DNA from: Sarocladium kiliense
Taxonomy: Eukaryota; Ascomycota; Sordariomycetes; Hypocreales; Sarocladiaceae
DNA length: 64,000 bases
Assembly (NCBI GenBank): GCA_030734395.1
Contig: JAUZTG010000020.1
Coordinates: 1,488,001-1,552,000, forward strand
Direction: 5' to 3'
In this document: one piece after another, positions 34,529-46,827 of the stretch
Numbering within the stretch: the stretch's first letter is position 1
Layout: each line of letters opens with the position of its first letter
Program-made: the position numbers and the translations under genes
Notes under the pieces: generated by a model
Seen by the model: only the letters and a program-made list of their open reading frames with translations
Databases searched by the model: none
What the model was told of the DNA's origin: nothing

Positions 34529-36129
34529 ACTCTATCTGTCCGGTGAAGTTGGTCCGGATATGCACGGCAATCGGTGTGCGGCACGGGGAAGTGGCAGCCG
34601 GCATATAGTAATGGGACCTCCAGGGGCGGGTGATCTCCAGAAGTGGGCGGAAGACTAGATGGATGGTAACAGAGACACCAGCGGGGACGTCTTTGCTCGC
34701 CTTGTCTCTGGGCCATGATGGGGTCCTCAGTACATCACTCAAGCGGGATCCAGGGTTTCCACCTGTATCAGCAACGCAGGGACTATCCCGTCTTTTCGGA
34801 CAGCGCATTGGCATATCATTTTTTCCAGGGTTCAAAACATAGCATCTCAAGGGTCAAAAACATGCATCGGGTCTTCGGATGGGAATGCTTTTTCAGCACT
34901 TAAACTTCACATGTAGCCAACGCCAAGATACCCCCTTTGATCATTTGTACTTGCAGAAACGAGGCTCAGAGCTGATACCTCTAGACCTGTGTGTCTCGAA
35001 GCAGCGAGGAATTATTGATCGGCTATTGACGTATCTCCGAGACCGATTGTGTGAACGTGCCTTGCTATTCGTAGCCTGATTTTCCAAAGTAAAGCCATAT
35101 ACATGCAAGTCATCGCACACTGTATACCTCACGACCTCCTCGCATCTACCATCACATGTCATGGCTACACCAAATCCTAAGCCAAGAAATACCGGCGTTG
35201 CGCCTCGCGATCAGATTCGGTCCTCTTACGTCGTCAATCGTAAGACGATTGCAACAGATCCTGCTTCCGGCAAGGATCGTAGATGCGGATTGGTGCGAGG
35301 GACCTTGAACCCCATAACGCAAGGGAGGGCGCAGGAAGGGGGAGGGGGGGTCACTATCCAGTCATGTCCGAGACAGCAGCCCTAGTGACGAGGACGAGAC
35401 AGGACCAGCACATGCGCGTGCAATTGTCGCGCGCGCGCGGGACATGTTTGTCCGCAATATGTACCTATGTAGAGACTCTCTACCTGCATTGCTTGATATT
35501 GTCCTGCATGGTGGGTTTGAGGCAACAAGCGGCAGCAAAGCGAAAAGACGCAGAAAGTAAGACAATGTGGGATGAGAAGACGATGGCGATGTTGTTATGA
35601 GCGAAGCAGGACGTAATGAGAGAAAGTCGATAGATAGATTCAGTTGCAGTAATGACATCGCTCTCCGTCAAATGATACTGAAACCCAAATGATTCCCCCT
35701 GCCCTCCTCTTCCATGTTGTGTACTAGTGCCAGGCGACTTGGGCGCGCGCCCAAAAGCGCCCGGCTTCAATCCGTGTTCATATCTTCCCATAGCAAGAAG
35801 GTAAAATGAGCAAGGCGTGAACCGGTCTGAAGTGAGAGACAAGCTGGTCTAAAGTGTTCGTGATATGGAAAAAAACCTCTCTGTGCGCAACGACCCAATG
35901 AAGCCACCCTCCGCTACACACCTGCTATCTGCCTTTCGCGCCGAAAACATTTGCGAGAAACAAAAACGTCGTCGTGAGCGGGCAGGATTAGGTAAAGCCC
36001 GCCAAGTCGTGAAATCCAAACGTTACATGGCGAAGGTGAATTTCCAGCGCTTTCCATTCCGGCTGGTTGCCCCTCTCCAAGAGAATGTGACTGGCGACAA
36101 TTTTCCCACAAGTCGTGGCATGGGGTATC
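34529..36129. other. Convergent intergenic region, no gene seen
   Basis: 1.6 kb between the converging NOP6-like and Rac genes. ORFs are short (up to about 120 codons, minus 35480-35842) and show no domain or composition typical of genes. A GC alternation (GCGCGCGCG) occurs near 35429. Confidence 0.45.
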
Positions 36130-37055
36130 TTATAGGATAGAGCACTTGCTCTTCTTCTTAGCCTGGGCAACCGGACGGGGGTTCAAGACGGCACTATGTA
36201 ATAGAACAGTTAGGGGTGAGATTTCTTTGCAATTCAGACGTCATGGACCACGCACCGGATAGCTTCGTCGAAAACACTCTTGAGGTTGCGCTGGGTGAGG
36301 GCTGAGCACTCGAGGTACTTGTACGCGCGGATCTCCTTGGCACAGACCAGTGCCTGCTCGTACGACACGGGCTCCATACGCTTCTGCCTCAAAGAATCGA
36401 GGGTCGCGCTGTCTTCTCGCAGATCGAGCTTCGTGCCGACGAGGATGATGGGGATGTTAGGGGCATGGTGGTCGATCTCGGGGTACCACTATCAAATTGG
36501 TTAGTCACTGAACCCCATGGTCGTTGAAGATGAAGGGGGCTAGGAACGTACCTTGGCCTTGACGTTATCGAATGACGGCGGGCTGACAATGGAGAAGCAA
36601 ATGAGGAAGACGTCGGTCTGAGGGTACGAGAGCGGCCTCAAACGATCGTAATCCTCCTGACCAGCAGTATCCCAAAGTCCCAGGCTGATAGGCTTGCCAT
36701 CAACCATCACACTCGCAGAGTAGTTATCGAACCTGTATTCAGTCGTCAGCCGGCGTTGGGCAAGTCGTTATTCCCTTCCAAAGGTAACCAACACTGTGGG
36801 AATGTATTCGCCTGGGAAGGCATTGGTCGTGTATGAGATGAGGAGACATGTCTATCCAGAGCGTCAGCATTGAGGTCGGTCGGTGAAGGCGAAGTCGATC
36901 GTTGTCGATAATCGCTAAGGGGATGAGGAGGAGCTGACCTTGCCGACGGCACCGTCACCGGTAACCACGCACTGTTTCAGAAGTCAGCGATTGCTTAGGG
37001 ACTCATTAATGTGGTCGAATACTACCTTGAGCGACTGAACACCTGGTGCTGCCAT
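36130..37055 (-). CDS. rac1: Rac-type Rho GTPase
   Basis: Six exons (37055-37026, 36971-36939, 36851-36793, 36732-36552, 36488-36256, 36193-36130) give 199 residues. The P-loop GDGAVGKTCLL, switch I EYIPTVFDNYSA, switch II WDTAGQEDYDRLRPLSYPQ, the NKxD-equivalent GTKLDL and the SAL motif are all intact. The polybasic tail AQAKKKSKC ends in the CAAX box CSIL. Leu at the last position predicts geranylgeranylation and plasma-membrane attachment. The sequence fits Rac rather than Cdc42 or Rho1 (NVKAKWYPEIDHHAPNIPII, insert DSATLDSLRQKRMEPVS). Rac1 controls polarity, hyphal growth, actin and NADPH oxidase activation in fungi. Exons 1-3 are tiny (30, 33 and 59 nt). Donors GTCAGC and GTTGGT are off consensus. 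A GTAAGT at about 37883 (minus) hints at a long 5' UTR intron. Confidence 0.95.
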
Positions 37056-40000
37056 TGCGCGACGAATGAGTTATGCGACAGGGCACTGTGTTACGGTCGA
37101 AGAAGAGGTTGCCGACGGCAGGCTGCGGGTTTGCGGCCTGTAGGGTTGTGGTGGATGGTGGGATGAAGGGGCCGGGAGCTGAAGAGAGGCGGAGAGGGTC
37201 GAATGGCGAAGGCAAGCGAAGAGGGGGGGGGGCTGGCTGAAATACGGCGGTCGCACCACGATGAAGGAGAGGTCGACCCAGACGATGAGAACAAAAAAAT
37301 AAATAGAGATAATGCAGCGAAGCCAGCGAGATTGTAGATGAGATGACAGAGAGCAAAAAGACGAACGATGGAGGAATCGAAACCGGCGAGGGAGAATTGG
37401 CGAGTCGGGGGAAAGACGAGCGTTGAGGTCGGAGAAGGAGTGGAACAAGTTTCAAGGCTGCATGAGGCGAGAGAGTCAGAGACGGTTTGATGCAGCGGAA
37501 CAGACGAGCCGCCGAGTAGCAGGAGGCGTTACCAAAGTAGACCAGTGTGAGAGGTGAGTGAGGGCCCTGGGAACGGTGGAACGGCGGCCGATCAGGGATC
37601 CTATCCTGGCTGGCGGTGTCCCGACTCTCCTCCTGCCCAGTAGAGGTAGAGGCAGATCCAAACCAGTCCAGCAATGGCACAGCTGATACAAAACCGCAGA
37701 CTGCAGCCGGGGGCCAGTGATGATAGCTTGACGCCTTGACCACCGTATGGGGCTTTTCTTGGGCTACCGTGGCCTGTGATTGCTCGTCGCAATAAAGCAG
37801 GTCTGGGTCCTGGGTCCTTCCGATTGGCGTCTCGAATCGCAGATTCACATGGGCCTTAGGTTGGGGGCCACTCAAAGACTTACCGAGCTAATTCGGTGCC
37901 AGGGTGAGCTCCCAGTCTGGTAGTATTCCAATGACGGACGGCGTTCCGACGTCAATAGCTGGTAATGAAGATAGGTAGGGGTAGGCGATAGTGGCCAGTG
38001 GTTGGAAGTTGAGCGGCGTCTATTAGCGTTGGTGGAGGATCCAGCAGAAGCGGTGGTTGGGCGAGAGCCCTGCCCAGGTTGGTGGTGTGGTGGTGAGGAC
38101 GAAACGGCGCGGTTCGGTTCGCTCAGTGTGGATGGATGGATTGGGGGGTTTTGGGTTAAGGGGTCCAGGGGATCCTCGTGGTCCGTGGCGTGCAACAGTG
38201 TATTGTGTGAGCCTCCGCGTCTCAACACGGACCTCTTGTTCCCAAGTTGGAGACTTGGTGATGACAATGGTGAAGCTCTAGGTTTCCATCCCATCGTATC
38301 GTCGATGTCGCAGGTCACATGATCTGCGAGATGCGCACGTGAGGAGCATCGCTCAGTCACACAAGCCTGTTGCTCTCGTCCTCTACTCTGCACATGCACG
38401 ACGAAGCACTGCCAGCCAACGACATTTGCGGTCCCTGTTGGCGATCACAGGTGCGCCCCTGGGTCACAGCTTTCGTGGGTGGCGGCCCATGCACCAAACT
38501 GTTCGCGTCAGAAAGCCAATCCGGGCCGTGCAGCTCAATGTGCATCCTCTCTCAAAAGCCGATACTGAGCTTTGCATGATGCTTCGTACTACCGCGGTCT
38601 TGGGACTCCAAGTGGATTCTCCAGATGGCTCAGAGGACTTCTTGGAAGACGGCCACGAATCGACCGTCCAGTCTGCTCGTCTCGTTTGCCATGGGCTTGG
38701 AGTCAGGCACACAACACCATGACTGGGGTGAGGCCAAGGAGATCTCCAGAAAGACAGTCGAGTGAGGCTACCTCTCGACAACAAAACGGAATTCTCGTCT
38801 TTCAGCTGAGCTGGGTCCTCGACCACGTGGTAGGAAACCTTCGATCGGCATCGAGGTCTCTGGGAGAGCCTGAAGTCCGCAGACGCTGGTAAAGAGGTCC
38901 CGCGTAATGATCAATCTCGCCCAGAGACACCAAAAAATAAAAAAAAAATTCGATCCTTGGACTCGGAACTGATGATTTCAAAGGGCTCACAGAGCTGCGT
39001 TATGTAGTCGAGCAAGCTACGCCCACAATAGCGTAAGCTTTCTTGAATGCCATTGATTGAGCAAGCAGGCAGGCTTATCATCGTTCAAGTGCGATTCGAT
39101 ATCATGCTGTGTTTATTCTTCCTGTCCTCGGAGTTATCGTGTTCTCAGTATTGATCCTGGCCTTGCGCGGTGTCGATGCTCACTGGCAAGAGATGCGAGG
39201 CAAATATTCTGCCTAGTTAGTATTGCGTGGATCTGATTCGAGATCCGCGCAAGCTCACGGATCTCGAACAGTATGGGGGTTTCTACGGCCAGGGCAACCT
39301 AGAACCCGCCGTGTTCAATATTGGACTCCCCTGAGTTGTTCCAAGAGGCTGCAATCCAGGGCTCAGCAAGCTCTTGTATGTATTTGGGAGTCTGCATCAA
39401 TGTCCGCGGTTGACATGTTGCCATCCCCGATCAAGGTGTGGCCCCCGCCAGTCGGGTGCGGAGGCGGGCCGTTGGGCGATCGTGGAGCTACTGCTGCGGC
39501 CCATTGGACGGATCAATGTCGCGAGTCAATCTGAAAGCGGCGACGAACTGAAGGATTGAGAAATGTAGATGCACACGAGAGGAGACATGAGTCCTTCTAA
39601 ACGTGCTGGGAGGCGAGTGCTTCCCGAGATCCCGAGATTCATGGGCAGACGACCTTCTAGAGGCGTGCTCAATTACCAGAAGCGGCAAACAGAACCGATA
39701 GGGCGCCTGTATAATTCGTGTGGGAATAGCCTGATTGCAAAAAGTCAGGTTCCTGTTCAGTTGAGGTTCTGCACGGCAGGTTAGGGTGCATATCCTACGC
39801 GTTCATAGTCAGTCTTGTGAGTCCTCTAGCCTTGGTAACCCCCGATACGGATGTATTGGTCCTTGACAGACCCAGCTCGTCAAGGCCCCTTGGAGAGCAC
39901 TAATTCATTTATGTATGTACTATGTCAATCCTTTGATCATTTCTATCGGACAACAGGTCGGCACGCCAGCATGGCCGCCCCGACCCCTGTCTTTACTGTC

Positions 40001-40289
40001 GTCGTAACACCCAACATGCATAACGCATGCCATTTTCTCCGCCCACCAACATACCGCATCAACCGCTCAAAGTCTCATTGGACATAACCACCGCGGAACG
40101 ACTGCCAAGTTTCTACAACTGAAGTGACATGTGTTGAAGCGGGGCGTTTCGGCAAGGGGAAACAGGCCATGGAAGGACGTCGGCTGCGACGGCCATTATG
40201 AGTGCGCCTGGCGCCGGATTTCCCCCCCGCATCTCTCTGACTTTGTCTCTTCACATCACGGAGTATCATCAAAGCAAGGATCTATTAGA
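37056..40289. other. Long intergenic region, no gene seen
   Basis: This 3.2 kb has only short or compositionally poor ORFs, the longest being minus 37006-37875 and 37872-38399. The first part is the Rac leader/promoter and contains a G8 run near 37216. A short poly-A block lies near 38935-38948. No repeats, tRNA or transposon ends were seen. Confidence 0.45.
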
Positions 40290-41870
40290 ATGGTCGACGA
40301 GACCAAATTTGTTGCGGAGGCACCTAGTCCAAAGGCTACGAGCCTCAAGGGGTCAAGCCCCAAGACAGACTCGAAGCCCACCTCACCCCCCGGAGGCACT
40401 ATTGAGCCAGAAACAACTACAGAGCTTCAGCCCGACAACGAGGTACGTGACCACAGTGGAATTGCCGTTCATCACGTACTTGTCATCTGTACTGCTTCTA
40501 ATTGAGCTTTGCTCTAGGACAACCAGGATGGCGACTCTTTCATCTCTGAGGTGGACAGCTCCACTGCCTCCTTGTCATCCAGTATCATGGCGTATCGGAC
40601 TCACCTTGGTCGAACATACCACAGCGAGAGAGGTAACGCAAATTACTGGTGCGTTGACGCTCAAAGACGTAACTCGAGGAAGGCGCTGACTATGTGAAGG
40701 GGTGCGAACGATGCGCAGCAGATGGAATCGATGGACCTGAGGTAAGTGAAGCCTCCGCACTTGATCAATTAGTTATGCTGACCACAGAGACACAGTCATC
40801 ACTCTCTGACATATGCTATTGGGGATAAACTCGCACTTGCGCCAATCCCTGATGATATACAAGTGAGTCACAGCCTCGATATCTCCTCCGTGTTGGCAAG
40901 CTCCGGTAAATGACCATCAACCACGGAGATAGAAAGCTGTGGACATTGGAACAGGCACTGGCTTATGGGCGATGTGAGTAACCCCGATCAAGGCCATGAT
41001 GTTTTGTCACGCCCTGGCGTTTCAAACAAACCCAACTTATACGGACGGTAGCGACTTTGCCGACATGTACCCACAATGCAGCGTCATCGGGACCGATATC
41101 TCTCCCATCCAGCCATCCTGGGTCCCTCCGAATCTTGAATTGTATGTGAAACCCTAAACATGATACCGATTCTCTGTGTGTCACGTTTCGCCGTTCACCC
41201 GATCGCAGTCGCTCACTGACCTTGTGAAGCCAAATCGATGACTGCACTTCACCTTGGACGCTTCCACCGGGGACTTTTGACTACGTGCACATGAGATACC
41301 TGCTCGGCAGTATTATCGACTGGGATCAACTATTCGTCGAAGCTTTCAAGATATTGAAGCCAGGTGGCTACGTCGAAAGCTACGAAGCGGCCCCCTGGAT
41401 CACTAGTGACGACGGTACAGTCGTTGAAGGCAGTGCAATGTGGCAATGGGGGGAGCTCTTTGTTTCTTCGTCGGAAGCTTTGGGCGGTAGGTCCTTTACC
41501 ATTGTCCCTGACGGCGTACAGAGAAAGGGAATGGAAGCTGCTGGGTTTGTTGACATCGAGGAGCACGACATCAAGGTAAATCCCACTAAAAAGCCCTTCC
41601 TCACAGGCCGATGGCCATCAGCTAATGAGCTATGTTCCATAGCATCCGTTTGGAGTGTGGCCAAAGAACCCGAGACACAAGCAGATGGGCAAGTTTGCCC
41701 AGGTCGCCCTAGAACAGGACATCGAGGGATATGTCTCCTTTGTGGCCAGTCTGAGGGGATGGACACCGGAGGAGATCACCATGTATGCCGTTCGACTGCG
41801 CAAGGAGCTGCGCGATACTAGGATTCACGGCTATGCGCATAGTAAGATTGTCTGGGGTCGGAAGCCGTGA
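40290..41870 (+). CDS. LaeA-like SAM-dependent methyltransferase
   Basis: Eight exons (40290-40442, 40518-40648, 40700-40741, 40790-40862, 40933-40973, 41052-41141, 41230-41575, 41643-41870) give 367 residues. The N-terminus is Pro/Ser/Thr-rich and disordered. MAYRTHLGRTYHSERGNANYW then opens the methyltransferase. Motif I is AVDIGTGTGLWAID (SAM binding). CSVIGTDISPIQP follows, then FDYVHMRYLLGSIIDW and LKPGGYVESYE. This is the architecture of the fungal LaeA/Tam1-like group, which includes velvet-complex regulators and many paralogues with unknown substrates. It is probably a paralogue, not LaeA itself, since the core differs from the YMFPNDE-type region. Two exons are very small (42 and 41 nt), and every splice was needed to keep the fold in frame. 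Confidence 0.82.
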
Positions 41871-42354
41871 GTTCACGGTGGTGTTGCCGCGGATCTTTGA
41901 TCTGGCGTTGGCGGAAATGTCGCTCTTGGATATCATAGCATAAACAGTCTACCGAGTCAGGCTGTTTTATGTGTAGCGGCCATTCACATAGCAAGCGGAT
42001 TATAGGAGTAGGCGAACGAACTGATGCGCTTCAAGGGAATATCATGTGGCATCATTTGCATGCACACGCACATAAGCCGGTCATCAACTTGTTACAGCAA
42101 TCATTGCCGTGTTTGCGATTAAGTCACGTCTAAACCTGGGTGGACGGTAATGTCAATACTTGCCGAAATCATCGCGCAGGGTCACATGGACTCCATTGTG
42201 GCGTGTAGGGCGTGCTTGCTATTACTGCTGTCCCAGGCGCGAGATGGCGATTTACTTGGAGGAAGCGACGGCATAAGCGCTGGACATAAATGAACCCGGA
42301 GTCAATGTGATGGCTCTTGAGAAGCTGAGGGCGTCCCCGCGTCAGCCAATCGAG
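41871..42354. other. Short intergenic region
   Basis: 484 bp with no ORF of note between the methyltransferase and the frameshifted gene. Confidence 0.45.
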
Positions 42355-43096
42355 ATGACTTCATCTCTCCCGAATAAGAAACGACTCTATGTATGCATTT
42401 ACTCCCACACAGACACGAAGAATATTCATGGCCTGGAGGGCGAGTAAGCAGTCTACAGAGGATTTCAGAGTTATCATGTTAACGAGCATTGAGCAGATAC
42501 CACTGGGGATTGATGATAGGACCAAAGATCGTGCGAGGATACCTGTGGCCATTCGTTCACGGAGGGAATCGAACTGAGAATTTCGAGGGACACTTGTTTC
42601 AGGTGAAGCAGGAACTAAGACCTGTTCATATAGCCGAAGAAGCTGCTGGAGCGCAGACTGGAGAATCTGTGGCAAGGAGATCCGAGCTGGCAGCGGCCGT
42701 GCCCAGTGACCTCACATGGAAATGGATTATTTCAGAGCAACATGTCACCCCATTCCTTACAGGCGAGAACCAGCCGTATCTTCGGGCACGTTTTGCCGTA
42801 GGGAAGGTTGTCAGCGAAGCAATGATGCGCATTGCCATGCTTGAAACTGCTGTGTCAATGGGGATGAGGACCCGGAGTTCAACGACATGATCCAGGTCAG
42901 GGAAGCGATTGCGAATGTGGCTTTCACACCCAGGGCAATGGGCACGGGCATCAGGGTTTGGGAAACGATCAAAGACAAGTGTATGTGGTATATGGAGTTT
43001 AAGAAGGGCCAGCATCGGTGGGATGGACAGGGTGCATTTAATCAGCTGCAGATACCGACTTGGGACTTGATGGCGGACAAGGAGCTGATCAAGTGA
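42355..43096 (+). pseudogene. Frameshifted fungal gene of unknown function (YHWGLMIGPK family)
   Basis: An exon at 42355-42443 (MTSSLPNKKRLYVCIYSHTD) splices through a good GTAAGC intron to 42497, giving E-YHWGLMIGPK. That layout, a short beta strand then YHW-x-L-x-x-GPK, recurs in a lineage-rich family of fungal proteins of unknown function. I give no family name. FEGHLFQVKQELR and RARFAVGKVVSEA follow in the same frame. At about 42861 the frame breaks in a run of four Gs. The sensible continuation (DEDPEFNDMIQVREAIANV, ending at the stop at 43094) is in another frame, while the first frame stops at 42888. No intron of plausible size explains the switch. It is either a recent pseudogene or a one-base assembly error. 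Confidence 0.5.
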
Positions 43097-43509
43097 GGAT
43101 GTGGAAATAAGTCAGTTACTCGGATGCAAAGGGCATGAATACAGACCCAGACAGTCCATAACAAGTGTCTCGATGTCTGGTCCGATCAATCTTGACGTTG
43201 TGGTCTTCACGCCTTCAAGAGTAAGGTCCAGTATAAGGCTTGGTGAACTCCCTGACCTGTGGTTGAGAGGTGGTCCGTGCACCCCCACCACCAGTCGCGT
43301 CACCAAAGCATCCGTCGCGTCTCCCACTTCAGAGCTACGGACCATCAAGCACTCGACGACGCCGACACGAAACAACTTTGAGGCTGCTTTGAGGCTTGCT
43401 CCTCATATTACGGCTTTTTCGGAGCCTGTGTCGTCTCCGAAGAGCTGCTCGACATGAAGCAGCGGACATTCTGAGACAACCCTGGCCGAAAGATCGCCAA
43501 ATCGCAATC
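43097..43509. other. Short intergenic region
   Basis: 413 bp upstream of the CENP-T gene. A 118-codon open frame at 43101-43457 has no features and is taken as chance. Confidence 0.45.
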
Positions 43510-45336
43510 ATGAGCACAACACCACAACCACCGAGTGCCGGCCTCGGCGCTCGAACTCCAAATCGCCGCGCCGCCAGCGCAACACCATCATCCGCAGCCC
43601 GTCGCGCACCAGTTCACACGCCACTAGATCGCAGTGTCACCCGCGATCTTCTCCGATCAGTCCGACGCGGCACTCCCGCCTCTGCCAGTCGTCGCAAGAG
43701 CAATGCGCCCACCCCCCATGCCAAAGCCGCTCGCAGGGCGCTCGACCAGCGGCGAGCAGCAATGTTCACGCCTGGAAAGAATCGAAGGAAGAGTTTGATG
43801 GAGCAGAGGGAGACGCCTCATGGGATTCTGGGAAACCTGGCGAGGGCACTGGCGCCAAAGAGCAAACCTATCTCGAGCTCTTCGACATCAGCATCATCAC
43901 CACCTCCGTCGGCTAGGAGACGATCGAGCATACGTCCCGTGAGGGAGGAGGATGAAGATGAAGATGATTTCGTGGACCAGGACGATGATGCTAGCAGTGA
44001 TGATCCTCCACTCAAGCGACCACGGCTTTCTTTGCCCATTGATGATGCCGACGATGACGATGATGACGACCTTCGATCTCCACCGCGACTATCGGGAGTT
44101 GAGGAGTTCGATTACACAACAATCGAACTTCCGCGCCGTTTTGCGAGTGATCAACGGGCATCACTGCTGCCAAGAGGGAGTATCGGCAGCGCGATCATGA
44201 GCCCCTACGTTGACAATGACGAAATGACTGAACAGTCAGAGTTCTTCTCGGGAGGTCTAGCTGATATAGTCGCAAGAGGCGGTGTCAACGACGAGACGAT
44301 AGAGCGGTATGTTAGACTGGAGCGAGGGAGCGTCCTCTTGACGTTGTAAACTGACATGTTTCAGCTTCGATGATGACACTACGCGACTGCCCATCCGAGA
44401 CCGCCAGAGTGGGTTCAACCTCGAGATTCCTGCAGAACTTCAGGACGAGACGACTTTTGCCATCTCGGAACCTGCGACAGACGTCCCGCCCACCCCTCCA
44501 CTTGAAGAGCGCTCTGTCACTCAAGCATTCGGAGACAATGCCGCAGATGCACAAGACGCACCAGCACCAGCCTCCTCCGACCCTGCCATCCCAGGGTTTG
44601 ATGACTATAGCGATGATGGGAATGAGCCGTTGGAGCCAATGTTTCCTGATCTTCAACCATATGACGATAACGCGTACGACTCTGATCCAGGTCAATTCGA
44701 GGATGCCGTGGAGAACATCACAGAAAATGCAACAGCCGCAACGACAGCTGCTCTACAGCCTTCCGCAGCTGACAAGGCGCGAGCTGCTCTTGCGATCCAG
44801 GACGCCAGGACGCAGCTCCAGCTCCGCAAGAAGCGCAAACGAGTCTCGCAACACGGAATCGAGTATCCGCCTATTCCTTCGGCATTTGTGAAGAAGGTTG
44901 CGCAAACGGCACTGCAGTCTTCAGGATTAAGTAACACCCGTGTTTCTGCGGATACATTGGTTGCACTGACGCAGGCGTCGGAATGGTTCTTTGAGCAGCT
45001 TGGAGATGATCTTGGGGCGTACGCGGCACACGCGAAGAGGAAGACGATTGAGGACAGTGACGTTGCTACGTTGATGCGCAGGTATGTTATAAATTTTCTT
45101 TCCCGCAATGGGTATCTATTCTTTCTTTGGATATGTTACAGATTCTCTGACCCTTTTCCTGTTTGTACAGACAACGCCAGGTTGGCTCAGCATCAACCAT
45201 GTTCTCCCTGGCGCAGAAGCACCTTCCGAGGGAACTGTTACAGGAGCTGAGGATGCCCGTACCTCAACCATTAAAGCAGAGGCGGGCGAAACGAGCACGA
45301 TCTGCTGAGGATGAGGAGGAAGTTGAAGTTACATAA
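43510..45336 (+). CDS. CENP-T: CENP-T-type kinetochore histone-fold protein
   Basis: Three exons (43510-44306, 44365-45081, 45171-45336) give 559 residues. The N-terminal 170 residues are basic and Pro/Ser/Thr-rich with possible CDK-like sites (GARTPNRR, HTPLDRS, FTPGKNR), as expected of the Ndc80-binding arm. Acidic linkers follow (EEDEDEDDFVDQDDDASSDD). The C-terminal histone fold spans about residues 430-535: RVSQHGIEYPPIPSAFVKKV, SADTLVALTQASEWFFEQLG and DLGAYAAHAKRKTIEDSDVA, then RQRQVGSASTMFSLAQKHLP across the last splice. That pattern is characteristic of CENP-T, which pairs with CENP-W at centromeric chromatin and recruits the outer kinetochore. The tail is basic then acidic (KQRRAKRARSAEDEEEVEVT). 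It is convergent with SURF1, with only 34 bp between stop codons. Confidence 0.9.
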
Positions 45337-45370
45337 GAGTGGTACAACCACGTGCCGTTATGTTTGTGTT

Positions 45371-46526
45371 TTACAAGCCCTTGCTTCGGCTAACACGCCG
45401 GGCGATTTCAGATGTGGGCTTCTTGATGACCATGTACAGCATGATTGATGTTGCAACGGCAAGTCCGTACCTGCAAGGCCTGTGTCAGAGGGTTTGGGGT
45501 TCATCTGGGACGGATTGGCAGAGTGTACATACCATGTGAAGATGTACTGGGCGTGGTTGTTCCGGAGGTTCACCTCGGCTGGTCTGCCAAAGGGGATACC
45601 GCGAGCTTCGTAGTCCACCATCTGCATGAACTCAGGCTCTGCGAGGAAGATATTAGCGATGGCGTTCGGGATGATGAAAGTGTTTGGAAGAATATACCCA
45701 TTGTAGATTCAATCCACACTGGTTGACTGCCCGTCAGTGATGCCATCTGGTAGACATCCGGGAAGTAAAACTCCCCCTTCTCGGGCCGATTGTCTGGCGT
45801 GAACATGTTCTTCTTCCATGGTTCACGCAACAACCCCTCGACAACAATCTTGCCCTCGGGCATGCCCTCCTTGCTCCTCGTCCTCTGATCCCTATGCTTC
45901 TTACTAATCCACCCTCTGTTTACCAAGATCGTCGACTCGCCCTCTCCACGCTCCAGTGGTGTCACGACCATGTACCCATCCTGACCGTCTCGCATACGTG
46001 GCCCGACGAGCATCTCCTGGTCGTGGCGGAAGGTGCCGACTGCTCGGACGCGGCGGAAGTCGAAGTCGTGGATGGCGGTAGGGTCGATGTTTGGTGGGAG
46101 AGGGAGGGGATCGCGGATGAGACGGTCTTCGAATTTGGCGATGAGATCTGATTTCCAGCCTAGGCGTTGGACTTGCCATGTGCCGAGGGCGAAGGCTGTG
46201 ATGGGGATGAGGGCTGCCACGGGGAATTAGAGGTTAGCTACCGGTGAATCTTATGCCTTGTGGCGAATATTGGGACGTGTATTACCGAGGAGGATAATGC
46301 CAGGACCGTGGCGCTTCCCTGCGCGTACGATCTTGGGAGGGCCATCGAGGATTGAGACGAATTCGGGGCTGTCGACGGGTTGGCGATCGTTCGGTCGTCG
46401 TGGGGAGGATGTGAAGGGTCTGCTGCTACGGCTGGGCGCTGCTGGTGCGCGCATGCACTTGACTGGTTGCTGGACTGTATTGCGACATGCCCTGAGGCTG
46501 CGCATTAGGGGGCGTGCGCAGTTCAT
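45371..46526 (-). CDS. SHY1: SURF1/SHY1 cytochrome c oxidase assembly protein
   Basis: Four exons (46526-46286, 46213-45698, 45638-45533, 45470-45371) give 320 residues. An Arg-rich mitochondrial presequence opens the protein (MNCARPLMRSLRACRNTVQQ). TM1 (GIILLALIPITAFALGTWQV) leads into QRLGWKSDLIAKFEDRL. The SURF1 landmarks are FRRVRAVGTFRHDQEMLVGP, GYMVVTPL, ILVNRGWI, DNRPEKGEFYFPDV and RNNHAQYIFTWYGLAVATSI, the last forming TM2. The family acts in the mitochondrial inner membrane, helping haem insertion and early assembly of Cox1. Both termini and both membrane spans are present, so the gene looks intact. It is tail-to-tail with CENP-T, where transcripts probably overlap. Confidence 0.93.
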
Positions 46527-46827
46527 GGCTGGGGGGAATTGTGGTGGTGAGGGATGTATGGCGGAGGGTCTGATGTTGGACAGCAGCTGAGGTTGAATAT
46601 GCGATGATGTGGACCACTTTTCTGTTAGTGCCTATGGAGCTCGACGGTGTTAACTTGGACTGCCTGCAATTTGATCTACAGCATCATTGTCTTGACTTGT
46701 CAAATCGGCGAATAAACATGCTTCAGCAGGCACAAGGTTATTACACTGACGTGAATCTGAATTGACTCGGTACGATAATCCGGATGACTTGTAGGATCCC
46801 ACATAGGTAACCTTGCTGGGTCATTCT

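Noticed and set aside
35480..35842. 120-codon minus frame between NOP6-like and rac1
   Set aside because: No homology-like motif, start context or splice support.
37006..38399. Minus frames of 289 and 175 codons upstream of rac1
   Set aside because: They consist of Pro/Ser/Arg low complexity overlapping the first rac1 exon and leader. No family features.
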